Below, piece by piece: positions 1-7,801 of a DNA stretch of 64,000 nt. A program made the translations under genes and the position numbers. The notes under the pieces are model-generated. The model saw only the letters and a list, made by a program, of their open reading frames with translations, did no database searches and was not told the origin of the DNA. Location of the stretch: positions 62,001 to 126,000 of the forward strand of contig JAIKWS010000023.1 of assembly GCA_024684515.1 (NCBI GenBank). The letters run 5' to 3'. Numbering within the stretch: the first letter of the stretch is position 1; each line of letters opens with the position of its first letter. This DNA comes from Prevotella sp. (lineage in GTDB: Bacteria; Bacteroidota; Bacteroidia; Bacteroidales; Bacteroidaceae).

Positions 1-449
1 CTATAGAGGGGATGGTAGATGAGTCCCATCACGGCATCGGGATGGCGTTGGAAGGCCAGTCCTGTGGCCGACAGCCACTCCCAGTTGCAGTAATGTCCCA
101 GGATGGCAGCACAGTCCTGTCCCTGGTCGAAGCAGTGCTCCAGCTGTTCAACACCTCTGAATTCAATGCGCTTAAGCAGGTTCTTGTCGCTGATGGTGAG
201 CAGTTTGATGGTTTCAACACCATAGTCACAGAGCCAGCGGTAGAACTGTCGCTCGGTCTTCTTCAGTTCTTTCTCGCCTTTCTCTGGAAACGAGGCCGCC
301 AGATTCTTCCTCACCACCTTGCGTCTATATCTCACCAGATAGAAAATGAGCACGAAGAAGCAGTCGGCCAGCCCGTAGAGTATCCAGAACGGCAACAGCG
401 ACAGCAGCTTGACGATGCCTCGGAGCAGGGGGTAGGAGAATTTCTTCAT
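1..449 (-). CDS. LpxL/HtrB-type lysophospholipid/lipid A acyltransferase (3' end outside window)
   Basis: The first 149 residues are present; the rest lies beyond the window start. An N-terminal membrane segment (about residues 10-38) precedes a basic stretch and a segment that aligns with lipid A lauroyl/myristoyl acyltransferases. The acyltransferase signature H-x4-E is visible as HYCNWE at residues 119-124. Members of this family transfer acyl chains to lipid A precursors or other lipids at the inner membrane. Its ATG overlaps the stop codon of the upstream PAP2 gene by four bases (ATGA), so the two are probably translationally coupled. The exact acceptor lipid cannot be told from this fragment. 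Confidence 0.85.
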   Translation of the reverse strand, partial: MKKFSYPLLRGIVKLLSLLPFWILYGLADCFFVLIFYLVRYRRKVVRKNLAASFPEKGEKELKKTERQFYRWLCDYGVETIKLLTISDKNLLKRIEFRGVEQLEHCFDQGQDCAAILGHYCNWEWLSATGLAFQRHPDAVMGLIYHPLY

Positions 450-1405
450 AGGCTTCTACCAGACACTTGATATATCTTGCGAAAGAGGAAATACATGGCC
501 GTGCCCACGAAGAGGCCTGCAATGGCGTCGATGGCATAGTGGGCCTGGATGTAGAATGTGGCGAAGAACATCAGTACCGACAGCACCAGCACGGGTACGT
601 ACAGCCATCGTGAACGTGCCTCCCACGACAGCCACAGCAGCACTACCGAGATGCCTACATGGCTAGAGGGGAAGGCAGCAGTGGGCCGCTCACCTGCGTT
701 GTGGGCCTGCTGCACCAAATCGTGGAACAGCCCACCTTCGGCACCTGGAATGGGAAGCGACTCCTGGCACAGCTCGAAATAATGGTAGATATTGGGAAAA
801 ACGCCATGCGATATCTGGTCGATACCCACTGCCTTGAAATAAAACTGCGGGCCTGCTACGGGCAGGAAGATGAAGATGACATAGAACAGGAAGAACGATG
901 CCAGGATGACGAAAGCAGCATAGGCAAAGCGGTCGTAGTGCTTCCAGAAGTAATACAGTGCCACAGCGGCTATCATGGGATAATAGCTGAAATATCCCAG
1001 GCAGAGCAGCTCGCTAAGCAGTGGTGAACTGTACTGCTGACTGAACAGCAGCGCTGGCTGACAGCCGAAGAGAGATTGCTCCCATCCGGCAAAGAGATAG
1101 TCGAGGTTCAGGAAGATGCGGTTGAACTCATAGGTATCGGGATACCACCACCCAAGCAGGCACAACTGTCCTGTCACCCGCAGCACCATCGTGAGCTTCG
1201 TGGGCTTCAGACGGTAGAGTTGCCACAGCCCAAGGGTCATCGCCACGGCAATAATCCTGCCCGCCAGCATGGGAACGGGATCCACCAGACGGCCCCACAG
1301 CAGCAACATCAGCAACAGCGTGAAGGCTGCGTAGGACAGCATGGCCCATTCAAACAGGCACAGTCTGCGACCACTGTCTACAACCAGCCGTTGTCCTTGT
1401 ACCAT
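446..1405 (-). CDS. PAP2-superfamily multipass membrane protein (phosphatase or phosphotransferase)
   Basis: The protein has about six hydrophobic segments and the PAP2 signature in its second half: a PSSHVGIS block (SxxxH type) followed about 50 residues on by AHYAIDAIAG, whose His-Asp pair matches motif 3. The family covers lipid phosphatases and transferases such as inositol phosphorylceramide synthases. I chose the ATG at 1405, which overlaps the upstream gene by 28 bases; the longer frame from 1486 would overlap it by over 100 bases and adds a low-complexity Arg-rich start. Between an epimerase and an acyltransferase, it probably works on a membrane lipid or on a lipid-linked headgroup (inference). 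Confidence 0.75.
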   Translation of the reverse strand: MVQGQRLVVDSGRRLCLFEWAMLSYAAFTLLLMLLLWGRLVDPVPMLAGRIIAVAMTLGLWQLYRLKPTKLTMVLRVTGQLCLLGWWYPDTYEFNRIFLNLDYLFAGWEQSLFGCQPALLFSQQYSSPLLSELLCLGYFSYYPMIAAVALYYFWKHYDRFAYAAFVILASFFLFYVIFIFLPVAGPQFYFKAVGIDQISHGVFPNIYHYFELCQESLPIPGAEGGLFHDLVQQAHNAGERPTAAFPSSHVGISVVLLWLSWEARSRWLYVPVLVLSVLMFFATFYIQAHYAIDAIAGLFVGTAMYFLFRKIYQVSGRSL

Positions 1406-2409
1406 CTGATAGTCATCTTTACACCCTGTTCCAGCTGATAGAGGGGCTCGTAGCCTAGCTCCTTGCGGGCAGGCTCGATGTCGCACCGCCAGTTACGCTG
1501 TTTCAGGATATGATATTTGTCATTGTTCAGTGCCGAGATCTTTCCCGTCAGATGTCCCCACTTGTCGCCAAGGAAGGTAACTACCCGCAGCACCCATATC
1601 GGTGCCTTGATGCGTATCCACCACGGATGTCCCAGCTCCTCGCGGATGAGGTCGCTGAACGTGGTCGACTGGTACACCTCGCCATCGCTGAGGAAATATT
1701 TCCTGCCCGTCTTGCCCCAGTCGCAAGCTAGAAAGACCGCCTGCACCACATCGAGGACATAGACGAAGGTGATGTCCTGACGCTTGTAGCCAACGGCAAA
1801 GTCGGAATGCTGCTTGATGCTCTTTGCCATCAGGAAATAGTCGCGCTCACGGGGGCCATAGACGCCTGTGGGACGCAGCACCACATAGGGAAACTCGCCA
1901 AACTGTTCACGATAGGCACGGCTCTCGTTGGCTGTGTTCAGACCATCCAGCCAACGCTCGGCCTCTAGCTTGCTCTTGCCATAGGCCGTGTTGGGACGAG
2001 GTGTGTCGTCCTCGCGTATCTCTGTATAGGGCTGTTGCTCGCGTATGGCACCAAAGATGCTGAGCGAACTGATGTACACAAAGCGCTTCACACCCATCTT
2101 CAGAGCCATCAGTGCACGCACCAGATTCTTCGTGCCCTCAGTGTTCACACGGAAGAAATCCTCCCTCTTCAGGCATTTCGTCACGCCGGCAGCGTGCACC
2201 ACATAGTCGAAATCATGACCCTGCAGCTGTTGCTGCAATGCCTCCTGGCTCGACAGGTTGAGCTCGATGAAGTTGATGCGCTCATCCTTCAGAAACTGCT
2301 TCGAACTGCTGCCTCTGACGGCTGCCCAGGTCTCCATGCCCTGACGCAGGGCCTCCTCTACGATAAACGAGCCAATGAATCCACTGGCTCCCGTCACTAG
2401 AATTTTCAT
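1378..2409 (-). CDS. NAD(P)-dependent epimerase/dehydratase (extended SDR family)
   Basis: This is an extended short-chain dehydrogenase of about 343 residues. The N-terminal Rossmann motif TGASGFIG lies at residues 6-13 and the catalytic Tyr-Lys pair appears as YGKSK near residue 150, with an upstream Ser in YISSLS. The start at 2409 (MKILVTGAS) is preferred over a frame nine codons longer, which would run into the promoter. It is first in a three-gene operon with a PAP2 protein and an acyltransferase. Some Bacteroidetes and Caulobacter enzymes of this family reduce or modify sphingolipid intermediates, so a lipid substrate is possible. A nucleotide-sugar substrate cannot be excluded. Confidence 0.8.
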   Translation of the reverse strand: MKILVTGASGFIGSFIVEEALRQGMETWAAVRGSSSKQFLKDERINFIELNLSSQEALQQQLQGHDFDYVVHAAGVTKCLKREDFFRVNTEGTKNLVRALMALKMGVKRFVYISSLSIFGAIREQQPYTEIREDDTPRPNTAYGKSKLEAERWLDGLNTANESRAYREQFGEFPYVVLRPTGVYGPRERDYFLMAKSIKQHSDFAVGYKRQDITFVYVLDVVQAVFLACDWGKTGRKYFLSDGEVYQSTTFSDLIREELGHPWWIRIKAPIWVLRVVTFLGDKWGHLTGKISALNNDKYHILKQRNWRCDIEPARKELGYEPLYQLEQGVKMTIRWYKDNGWL

Positions 2410-2433
2410 AGTCTGCTTAGCATAATTTGGCTG

Positions 2434-2441
2434 CAAAGTTA
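2434..2441 (-). promoter_or_regulatory. Promoter -7 box for the epimerase operon
   Basis: On the minus strand this reads TAACTTTG, the Bacteroidetes -7 consensus TAnnTTTG, about 25 bases before the start codon at 2409. Confidence 0.6.
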
Positions 2442-2533
2442 GTGATTATTTTGCATAACACCAAATTTTTTAGTCGATGAGATGGATGGAGGGCTTTCAT
2501 TGGCTGGAGAACATGGCTACAGGGGGTGTTATT

Positions 2534-2665
2534 TTCCCAGCCTGGGAATATTTTGTTCCCAGCTTGGGAATATTTTGTTCCCAGCCTGGGAATATTTTTT
2601 TCCTAACTAGAGAAATATTTTTTCCTAACTAGAGAGATGTTTTTTCATATCTAAAATAATTATTC
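2534..2665. repeat. 22-bp-period palindromic array (five clear units plus one degenerate)
   Basis: Units start at 2534, 2556, 2578, 2600 and 2622, each exactly 22 bases apart, with a weak sixth at 2644. The first three carry the core TTCCCAGCCTGGGAA (the second differs by one base), which has 7-base arms around one central base. The next two carry TTCCTAACTAGAGA. Each core is followed by a 7-base AT-rich spacer of the type ATATTTT. The array lies in the divergent spacer between the epimerase operon and gdhA. It has no plausible reading frame. Confidence 0.9.
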
Positions 2666-2712
2666 TGTGCGTTTCCACTTCGTTGCAAGGCTATCTAGAA
2701 GGGCTTTTTTTA

Positions 2713-2844
2713 CGAACATATGTTCATCGGCCAACGAACATATGTTATTTGGCTCACGAACATATGTTATTTGGCCCACGAACATATGTTATTTGGCCCA
2801 CGAACATATGTTCATCGGGCAACGAACATATGTTCCTTGGCACA
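2713..2844. repeat. Six-copy 22-bp tandem array with core CGAACATATGTT
   Basis: Copies of CGAACATATGTT start at 2713, 2735, 2757, 2779, 2801 and 2823, a strict 22-base step. The core contains the perfect palindrome AACATATGTT. The 10-base linkers vary (for example ATTTGGCCCA and CATCGGCCAA). A trace of a seventh unit follows (TGAAC at 2845). The array begins 48 bases after the first array ends and lies about 210 bases upstream of the gdhA promoter. The 12-base core is invariant while the linkers drift, which suggests the palindrome is what is kept. Confidence 0.9.
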
Positions 2845-3052
2845 TGAACCCCAGGTCCGCTTTTTGAAGGGGATATTTTTGGGAAAAATGGTGGGTAAGG
2901 AGTAGTGCTCCAGCAACGTATTGCAGCCAATGAAAATGTGTTGACGATGCTTTTTCTTAACGATAATGAAAGGACGTCATGATGAAAAACGGCAGTTTTT
3001 CCGACTTAGGAGTTCTGTTATGAATCACAGACAAAAGATTTATCAGTTTTTA

Positions 3053-3084
3053 TTTGGAAGGTATCATTTTTTTTACTATCTTTG
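3053..3084 (+). promoter_or_regulatory. gdhA promoter
   Basis: TTTG at 3053-3056 and TATCTTTG at 3077-3084 match the -33 and -7 elements with a 20-base gap. The leader to the gdhA ATG is about 38 bases. Confidence 0.75.
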
Positions 3085-3128
3085 CCCTGTACAAATTAAC
3101 ACACTGATTAACTTTAAAACGTAAAACT

Positions 3129-4469
3129 ATGGAAGTAGAGAGAATCATGCAAGCCCTGGAGCGCAAGCACCCAGGAGAATCAGAGTTCCTTCAGGCTGTT
3201 CGCGAGGTTCTGGAATCAATAAAAGATGTGTACAACCAGCACCCGGAATTTGAGAAGGCAAAGATTGTAGAGCGCATTGTAGAGCCTGAGCGCATCATCA
3301 CTTTCCGTGTACCCTGGGTTGACGACAAGGGCGAGGTGCAGGTGAATATCGGCTACCGTGTGCAGTTCAACAGTGCCATTGGCCCATACAAGGGCGGATT
3401 GCGCTTCCACCCATCTGTGAACCTAAGTATATTGAAGTTCCTCGGCTTCGAGCAGACGTTTAAGAATGCCCTCACCACGTTGCCCATGGGAGGTGGCAAG
3501 GGTGGCTCGGATTTTGCTCCCCGTGGCAAGAGCGATGCTGAGATCACGCGTTTCTGCCAGGCTTTCATGATGGAGCTCTATAAGGTGATAGGTCCCGACA
3601 TGGATGTGCCGGCTGGTGACATCGGTGTTGGTGGACGTGAGATTGGCTATCTCTTCGGCATGTACAAGAAACTGACCTCGCAGTTCCATGGGGCCACCCT
3701 GACTGGCAAGGGCATGGAATGGGGCGGCTCTATCCTGCGTCCAGAGGCAACAGGCTTCGGAGCCTTGTATTTCGTCCACCACATGATGGAGACCCATGGA
3801 CTCGACATCAAGGGTAAGACGGTGGCACTATCGGGCTTTGGCAATGTGGCATGGGGAGCAGCCAAGAAAGCTACTGAGCTAGGGGCAAAGGTTATCACCA
3901 TCAGTGGTCCTGACGGCTATATCTACGACCCTGCAGGCCTCGATGCCGAAAAGATCGACTATCTGCTGGAACTGCGTGCCAGTGGCAATGATGTCTGTGC
4001 ACCCTATGCCGAGGAATTCGAGGGGGCTACCTTCTTCGAGGGCAAGAAGCCATGGGAACAGAAAGCAGACATCTACCTGCCCTGTGCCACCCAGAACGAG
4101 CTGAATGGCGAGGATGCCGACCGCATACTGGCACACAAGCCCCTGTGCGTAGCAGAAGTCAGCAATATGGGATGCACGGCTGAGGCTGTGAACAAGTTTA
4201 TTGCTGCCGGACAGCTCTTCGCTCCTGGCAAGGCTGTGAACGCAGGTGGCGTCGCTACTAGCGGACTGGAGATGACACAGAACTCCATGCGCATGTCGTG
4301 GACAGCAGAGGAGGTAGACCAAAGGCTCCATCAGATTATGGCCGGCATCCACCAGCAGTGTGTCAAGTACGGCAAGGAGCCTACGGGATATATCAACTAT
4401 GTGAAAGGTGCCAATGTGGCGGGCTTCATGAAGGTGGCTCATGCCATGATGGCCCAGGGAATCGTGTAA
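3129..4469 (+). CDS. gdhA: NADP-type glutamate dehydrogenase
   Basis: This 446-residue protein is full length for the hexameric bacterial enzymes, which aminate 2-oxoglutarate with ammonium to give glutamate in the cytoplasm. The substrate-binding segment PYKGGLRFHPSVN (residues 86-98) and the catalytic-lysine motif PMGGGKGGSDF (119-129, Lys124) are intact. The segment PAGDIGVGGREIGY (161-174) follows, and the Rossmann motif GFGNVAWGA lies near residue 237. The gene has its own promoter and sits alone downstream of two striking repeat arrays. In rumen and gut Prevotella this enzyme is the main ammonium-assimilation route, so nitrogen-dependent control of this promoter is likely (inference). 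Confidence 0.97.
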   Translation: MEVERIMQALERKHPGESEFLQAVREVLESIKDVYNQHPEFEKAKIVERIVEPERIITFRVPWVDDKGEVQVNIGYRVQFNSAIGPYKGGLRFHPSVNLSILKFLGFEQTFKNALTTLPMGGGKGGSDFAPRGKSDAEITRFCQAFMMELYKVIGPDMDVPAGDIGVGGREIGYLFGMYKKLTSQFHGATLTGKGMEWGGSILRPEATGFGALYFVHHMMETHGLDIKGKTVALSGFGNVAWGAAKKATELGAKVITISGPDGYIYDPAGLDAEKIDYLLELRASGNDVCAPYAEEFEGATFFEGKKPWEQKADIYLPCATQNELNGEDADRILAHKPLCVAEVSNMGCTAEAVNKFIAAGQLFAPGKAVNAGGVATSGLEMTQNSMRMSWTAEEVDQRLHQIMAGIHQQCVKYGKEPTGYINYVKGANVAGFMKVAHAMMAQGIV

Positions 4470-4545
4470 TAATCCCGTCTCATGGCATGGGCAGTCCCGG
4501 CTAATCCAGACAGCAATAGTGCCATGATGGCTCAAATAGTATAGC

Positions 4546-4959
4546 ATGAACAGAGAACCGTTTACTATCACCCCTCCCTGGCGACACATACTAGCAATAT
4601 GTGTCCTTGTAGGCACCATGGTAGCAACCCCTTCCCCTCTCCATGCGCAGCAGGTGCAGAAGGGCATTGCCAGCTACTACGGCAAGCGAGCCACAGGCCG
4701 CCTGACCAGCAGTGGCGAACGGCTGCATCACGACAGCCTGACGTGTGCCCATCGCACCCATCCCTTTGGCACGATGCTGAAGGTGACCAATCCTGCCAAC
4801 GACAGCGTCGTCGTGGTGAAGGTCAACGATCGCGGTCCTTTTGGACGAGGACGAATCATCGACCTCTCATGGTGTGCTGCCCGTCAGCTGGGCATCCTCC
4901 GCCAGGGCATAGCCCCTGTGGAGGTGGAGGTCTTCACCGATTCTGTCAAGAAGAAGTAG
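4546..4959 (+). CDS. rlpA: RlpA-like double-psi beta-barrel protein
   Basis: The 137-residue protein has an N-terminal signal sequence (hydrophobic residues about 16-32, ending near HAQQ). The RlpA/DPBB domain follows: GIASYYGKRATGRLTSSGE, then THPFGTMLKVTN and VKVNDRGPFGRGRIIDLS, the last carrying the conserved Asp-Arg-Gly-Pro-Phe motif. RlpA proteins act in the periplasm on peptidoglycan, several as lytic transglycosylases for stem-free glycan. No SPOR domain is present, so it is the short form common in Bacteroidetes. It lies 76 bases after gdhA and may be read through from its promoter, since no terminator is seen between them. Confidence 0.88.
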   Translation: MNREPFTITPPWRHILAICVLVGTMVATPSPLHAQQVQKGIASYYGKRATGRLTSSGERLHHDSLTCAHRTHPFGTMLKVTNPANDSVVVVKVNDRGPFGRGRIIDLSWCAARQLGILRQGIAPVEVEVFTDSVKKK

Positions 4960-4978
4960 GATGTCCTGCAACAAGTCA

Positions 4979-5019
4979 GCTCCCTCACGAGAGAAAAGTG
5001 TTTTCCTCATGAGGGAGCT
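4979..5019. repeat. Two 22-bp-spaced units forming a hairpin between convergent genes
   Basis: TCCCTCACGAGAGAA begins at 4981 and TTCCTCATGAGGGAG at 5003, a 22-base step. The arms AGCTCCCTCACGAG and CTCATGAGGGAGCT are inverted repeats with one mismatch in 14, so the pair can also fold as a long hairpin between two convergent genes. There is no T-tract after the stem, so it is not a typical intrinsic terminator. The units resemble those at 2600-2643 and 55523-55588. Confidence 0.75.
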
Positions 5020-5038
5020 GTCGTGATATAGCGAGCTG

Positions 5039-5857
5039 CTATCGTGCTCCTGCAGTATGCTTTGCCGTACGCACTGTGAACTGCCTGGTTTGCGACATCA
5101 CGACATTGTTGCCCTGAGCCACACCAACCCGCACTTGTATCTGTCCGTTGCGCAACCCCTTGTCGGCAGTGAGGCTGGCGGTATAGCGAATGGCTTGGTG
5201 AGGGGCTATGCTCTCAATGCGCAGGTTGGGCGAGATATGCACATGCTTATTGCCCGTGGCCTCTTCCACGAGCGGGAAGATATCGTAGATAGCCTGGTTG
5301 CTGTTGTTCAGTATCTCAAACATCACCTTGCAGGTCTCGCCTCGAGTGAGCACGCCATCACGCTGGTCCTCGTAGATGCCAGCATTGCGAATGATGATGC
5401 CCGATGCCCCAGTGACATTGAAAGATGCACGATTGTTGTCAGTATTACCATTCCCATTGTCGAAGGTGATACGATCGTCACCCCGCATCTGCGGGTCGAA
5501 GCCACTCTGGTCGTAACTGCCCTGATTGTAGCTCTCGTTCCCCTGGTTGTAGGTGCCATAGTCACGACTCCGCTGTGACTCTATACGACGCTGGCGGGCT
5601 GTTGCTCGCTCTTCGTATTTCTGTTGCTGTGCCTTGTCGGCAGCATGTCCGATGGCGGCACCAGCAGCGGCACCACCCACAGTGCCGATGATGGAGCCTA
5701 TCTCATGGCCGCGCCATCCACCCGCGATGCCTCCAATAGCCGATCCTATCATGTGGCCAAACTGGCTACCCGTGTATGCTCCTGTTGCCTCGTAGCTGCC
5801 ACAACTGCTGAGCAATATTCCTGCACTGAGCAGGATGATGAACATTCCTTTTTTCAT
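5039..5857 (-). CDS. Lipoprotein with glycine-zipper domain and C-terminal beta domain
   Basis: Starting at 5857 the protein has a lipoprotein signal ending LLSSCGS, so Cys18 is the likely lipid-modified residue. Residues about 25-75 are Gly/Ala-rich with GxxxG spacing (GSAIGGIAGGW, GTVGGAAAGAAIG), a glycine zipper of the kind found in envelope lipoproteins. A charged, Gln/Arg/Asn-rich linker follows. The last 120 residues (ASGIIIRNAGIY to the end) look like a beta-sandwich with internal GETCKVMFEI and NGQIQVRVGV strands. It is probably anchored in an envelope membrane; its partner is unknown. A longer upstream frame overlaps the promoter and was rejected. Confidence 0.75.
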   Translation of the reverse strand: MKKGMFIILLSAGILLSSCGSYEATGAYTGSQFGHMIGSAIGGIAGGWRGHEIGSIIGTVGGAAAGAAIGHAADKAQQQKYEERATARQRRIESQRSRDYGTYNQGNESYNQGSYDQSGFDPQMRGDDRITFDNGNGNTDNNRASFNVTGASGIIIRNAGIYEDQRDGVLTRGETCKVMFEILNNSNQAIYDIFPLVEEATGNKHVHISPNLRIESIAPHQAIRYTASLTADKGLRNGQIQVRVGVAQGNNVVMSQTRQFTVRTAKHTAGAR

Positions 5858-5889
5858 ATCGCTTCTGTCTTTAAAATGGTTCTCGCATG

Positions 5890-5897
5890 CAAAGTTA
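5890..5897 (-). promoter_or_regulatory. Promoter -7 box for the glycine-zipper lipoprotein
   Basis: The minus strand reads TAACTTTG here, 33 bases upstream of the start at 5857. Confidence 0.6.
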
Positions 5898-6048
5898 CGA
5901 CTTTTTTGGGGGAATGGCAATAGGAAAATCCCTAAAAATGAATAGGGATTCAAGAAATAGTTTGTTGCTTTTGATGTGCATCACTGACTTTTTGTTTGGA
6001 AATAAAAGAAAAAAGATGCTTTTCTTTCTGTTTCTCTCACTTATTTTG

Positions 6049-6056
6049 TAACTTTG
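6049..6056 (+). promoter_or_regulatory. Promoter -7 box for the MFS-type gene
   Basis: TAACTTTG lies 30 bases before the ATG at 6087. No clean TTTG is present at the -33 position. Confidence 0.6.
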
Positions 6057-6086
6057 CGGCCGTAGCCATATCCGTTTACAACAGTA

Positions 6087-7421
6087 ATGATAAATAGTAG
6101 CACCTTGTCCATCAAGTCCGGATACCAGCTTACCACCCTGGCGTCGTCCCTCCACTTCGTGGTGGACGGGCTTTGTGCCTGTTGCCTGTTCCTGGTAGCC
6201 GATGGTGCTAATATAATAGATGTGGCAGGAGTCATCATGGTGTACAATGTGCTGGCATTCCTGACGCAGCCATTAACAGGTATGCTTGCCGACCGCCATC
6301 CCCACCATCAGATGCTGCTGCAGGGAGCTGTCGTGCTGCTCTCGCTTGGGGTGATGTCAGGCTCGCTATGCTGCTTGTCGTCCTCGCTGGCCTTCTCCTA
6401 TCTGGTGGCTGTGCTACTTGGCCTTGGCAACTCGCTGTTCCATGTGTGGGGTGGCAAGCGTGTGGCCACGGTCACTGGCAACGATATCCGGGCTCTGGGC
6501 ATCTTCGTGGCGCCTGGAGCCTTAGGACTGGTTGTGGGCATGCTCTTCCGTTCGTGGTGGCTGTTGTATGTGTTGTTGGGAGTGCTGGCACTGCTGACGG
6601 TGTGGGCATCATTCATCAGTCCTGCTCCGCCGATGGCTCGTGAAAGCGTCGTTCGTCCTGCCCCTGTGGTATGGCTGTCGATAATCGTACTGATGGCTAT
6701 TGTGTCTGTGCGCTCGTTGCTTGGTGAGACCTTCTCGGCCGACCTTACCGCCTGGGGTGTCACAGCACTGGTTGTTGGTGCCGTCGCCATGTTGGGAAAG
6801 ATGGTGGGTGGCTTCGTGGCCCGTGCCGCAGGCATTGGCTGGGCACTGGCACTGATGGTGACAGGTGTAGCCCTTTGTCTTTTCTTCCGCCATGCTGCCA
6901 TTGCCATGTCATGGGCAGGTCTGCTTGTAGTGAACATGACGATGGCAGTCACACTGTGGCTGGCCAATCATGTGCTACAGGAACGTGAAGGACTGGCATT
7001 CGGGCTCCTGGCGGCCTCGCTCATGCCTGGCTATCTGCTGGCACAGCTGTCAACCAGTCAGGGAGGGGATGCCGGCATGGAAATAGCGTGGTTGCTGATG
7101 ACGCTGGTGCCTACTATCATCATCGAGCTGATCGTGCTGTGGGCACTGCGTGAGAAGCGAGGAGAGGTGCTCTGGTCGGCAGTAGTGGTGAACATGCTCA
7201 CCAATGTGCCACTCAACCTGTTTGTCACCTATATCAGTGATAGCCTGCTGACCATTGTCGTTGGCGAGCTACTGGTTCTTGTCGTTGAAGCTTTGTGGTA
7301 TGCCTACTTCGTCAGAAACTGGCGACAGGCATTCATCTACAGTTTACTGTGCAATGGCATCAGTTTCTTCACAGGGCTGCTGGTACAGTTGCTCATAGCC
7401 CTTGTTCACAGCAACACATGA
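6087..7421 (+). CDS. MFS-type membrane protein with extra C-terminal membrane domain
   Basis: This 444-residue protein is almost entirely hydrophobic. Residues 1 to about 345 look like a major facilitator fold with the usual loop after helix 2 (TQPLTGMLADRHPH) and the segment GLGNSLFHVWGGKRVA. The last 95 residues (LREKRGEVLWSA to the end) form three to four further helices that do not belong to a normal MFS repeat. Substrate is not recognisable. A gap of 42 bases separates it from a 92-residue membrane protein, which probably shares its transcript. It could be a fusion of a transporter with a second membrane module. Confidence 0.65.
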   Translation: MINSSTLSIKSGYQLTTLASSLHFVVDGLCACCLFLVADGANIIDVAGVIMVYNVLAFLTQPLTGMLADRHPHHQMLLQGAVVLLSLGVMSGSLCCLSSSLAFSYLVAVLLGLGNSLFHVWGGKRVATVTGNDIRALGIFVAPGALGLVVGMLFRSWWLLYVLLGVLALLTVWASFISPAPPMARESVVRPAPVVWLSIIVLMAIVSVRSLLGETFSADLTAWGVTALVVGAVAMLGKMVGGFVARAAGIGWALALMVTGVALCLFFRHAAIAMSWAGLLVVNMTMAVTLWLANHVLQEREGLAFGLLAASLMPGYLLAQLSTSQGGDAGMEIAWLLMTLVPTIIIELIVLWALREKRGEVLWSAVVVNMLTNVPLNLFVTYISDSLLTIVVGELLVLVVEALWYAYFVRNWRQAFIYSLLCNGISFFTGLLVQLLIALVHSNT

Positions 7422-7463
7422 TTTTAGAATATTCAACTATTATAAACAAAAAACTTCAGAGCA

Positions 7464-7742
7464 ATGTTAAGACTATTATTAGACGTTCTGCCTTATGACC
7501 CAGATCAACATGAAAGAGTAATCAGAGAGTATCAACCTTTAGTAAACGATACCGTCGACACGCTGAAGGCTGTTGGCCAGCAGGTGAACGACGGCATCTC
7601 TGCCGGAGGTGGCGGCAGTCATAGCACCCCTTACATCCTGGGTGCTATCCTGGCTGCACTGATTGCACTGGGTTTGTTACTCCTCATGGTGCGCAGCTAT
7701 CGCAGGCGTGGTGACCAGCAGCTGGGGTTCACCAGGAGCTGA
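7464..7742 (+). CDS. Small single-pass membrane protein of unknown function
   Basis: The protein has 92 residues: an acidic-to-neutral soluble N-terminus (residues 1-45), a Gly-Ser linker (SAGGGGSHS), one transmembrane helix (about 55-75, ending LLLLMVRSY) and a basic tail RRRGDQQ. The positive-inside rule would put the tail in the cytoplasm. I do not recognise the family. It follows the MFS-type gene on the same strand and is closed by a strong hairpin at 7753-7797, so it is probably a partner or accessory of that protein (inference). Confidence 0.55.
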   Translation: MLRLLLDVLPYDPDQHERVIREYQPLVNDTVDTLKAVGQQVNDGISAGGGGSHSTPYILGAILAALIALGLLLLMVRSYRRRGDQQLGFTRS

Positions 7743-7752
7743 CGAAGTTTGA

Positions 7753-7797
7753 AATCGGTCATTAGACTGGGCAGAGGCTCTGTTCTAATGACCGGTT
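7753..7797. terminator. Hairpin terminator between convergent genes
   Basis: AAATCGGTCATTAGA and TCTAATGACCGGTTT pair over 15 positions with a single wobble. The hairpin lies between the 92-residue protein gene and the GH95 gene, which converge. T-rich and A-rich flanks allow function in both directions. Confidence 0.8.
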
Positions 7798-7801
7798 TGA
7801 G

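Noticed and set aside
2534..2844. CRISPR array
   Set aside because: The repeat unit is 22 bases in total, with no 30-40-base unique spacers and no cas genes in the window.
2667..2905. Two overlapping open frames across the CGAACATATGTT array that give repeated peptides
   Set aside because: The peptide repeats only reflect the 22-base DNA repeat; the unit is not a multiple of three, and no signal, family or start context supports coding.
3879..4667. 262-residue open frame antisense to gdhA
   Set aside because: It mirrors the codon structure of gdhA, has no recognisable domain and no promoter of its own.
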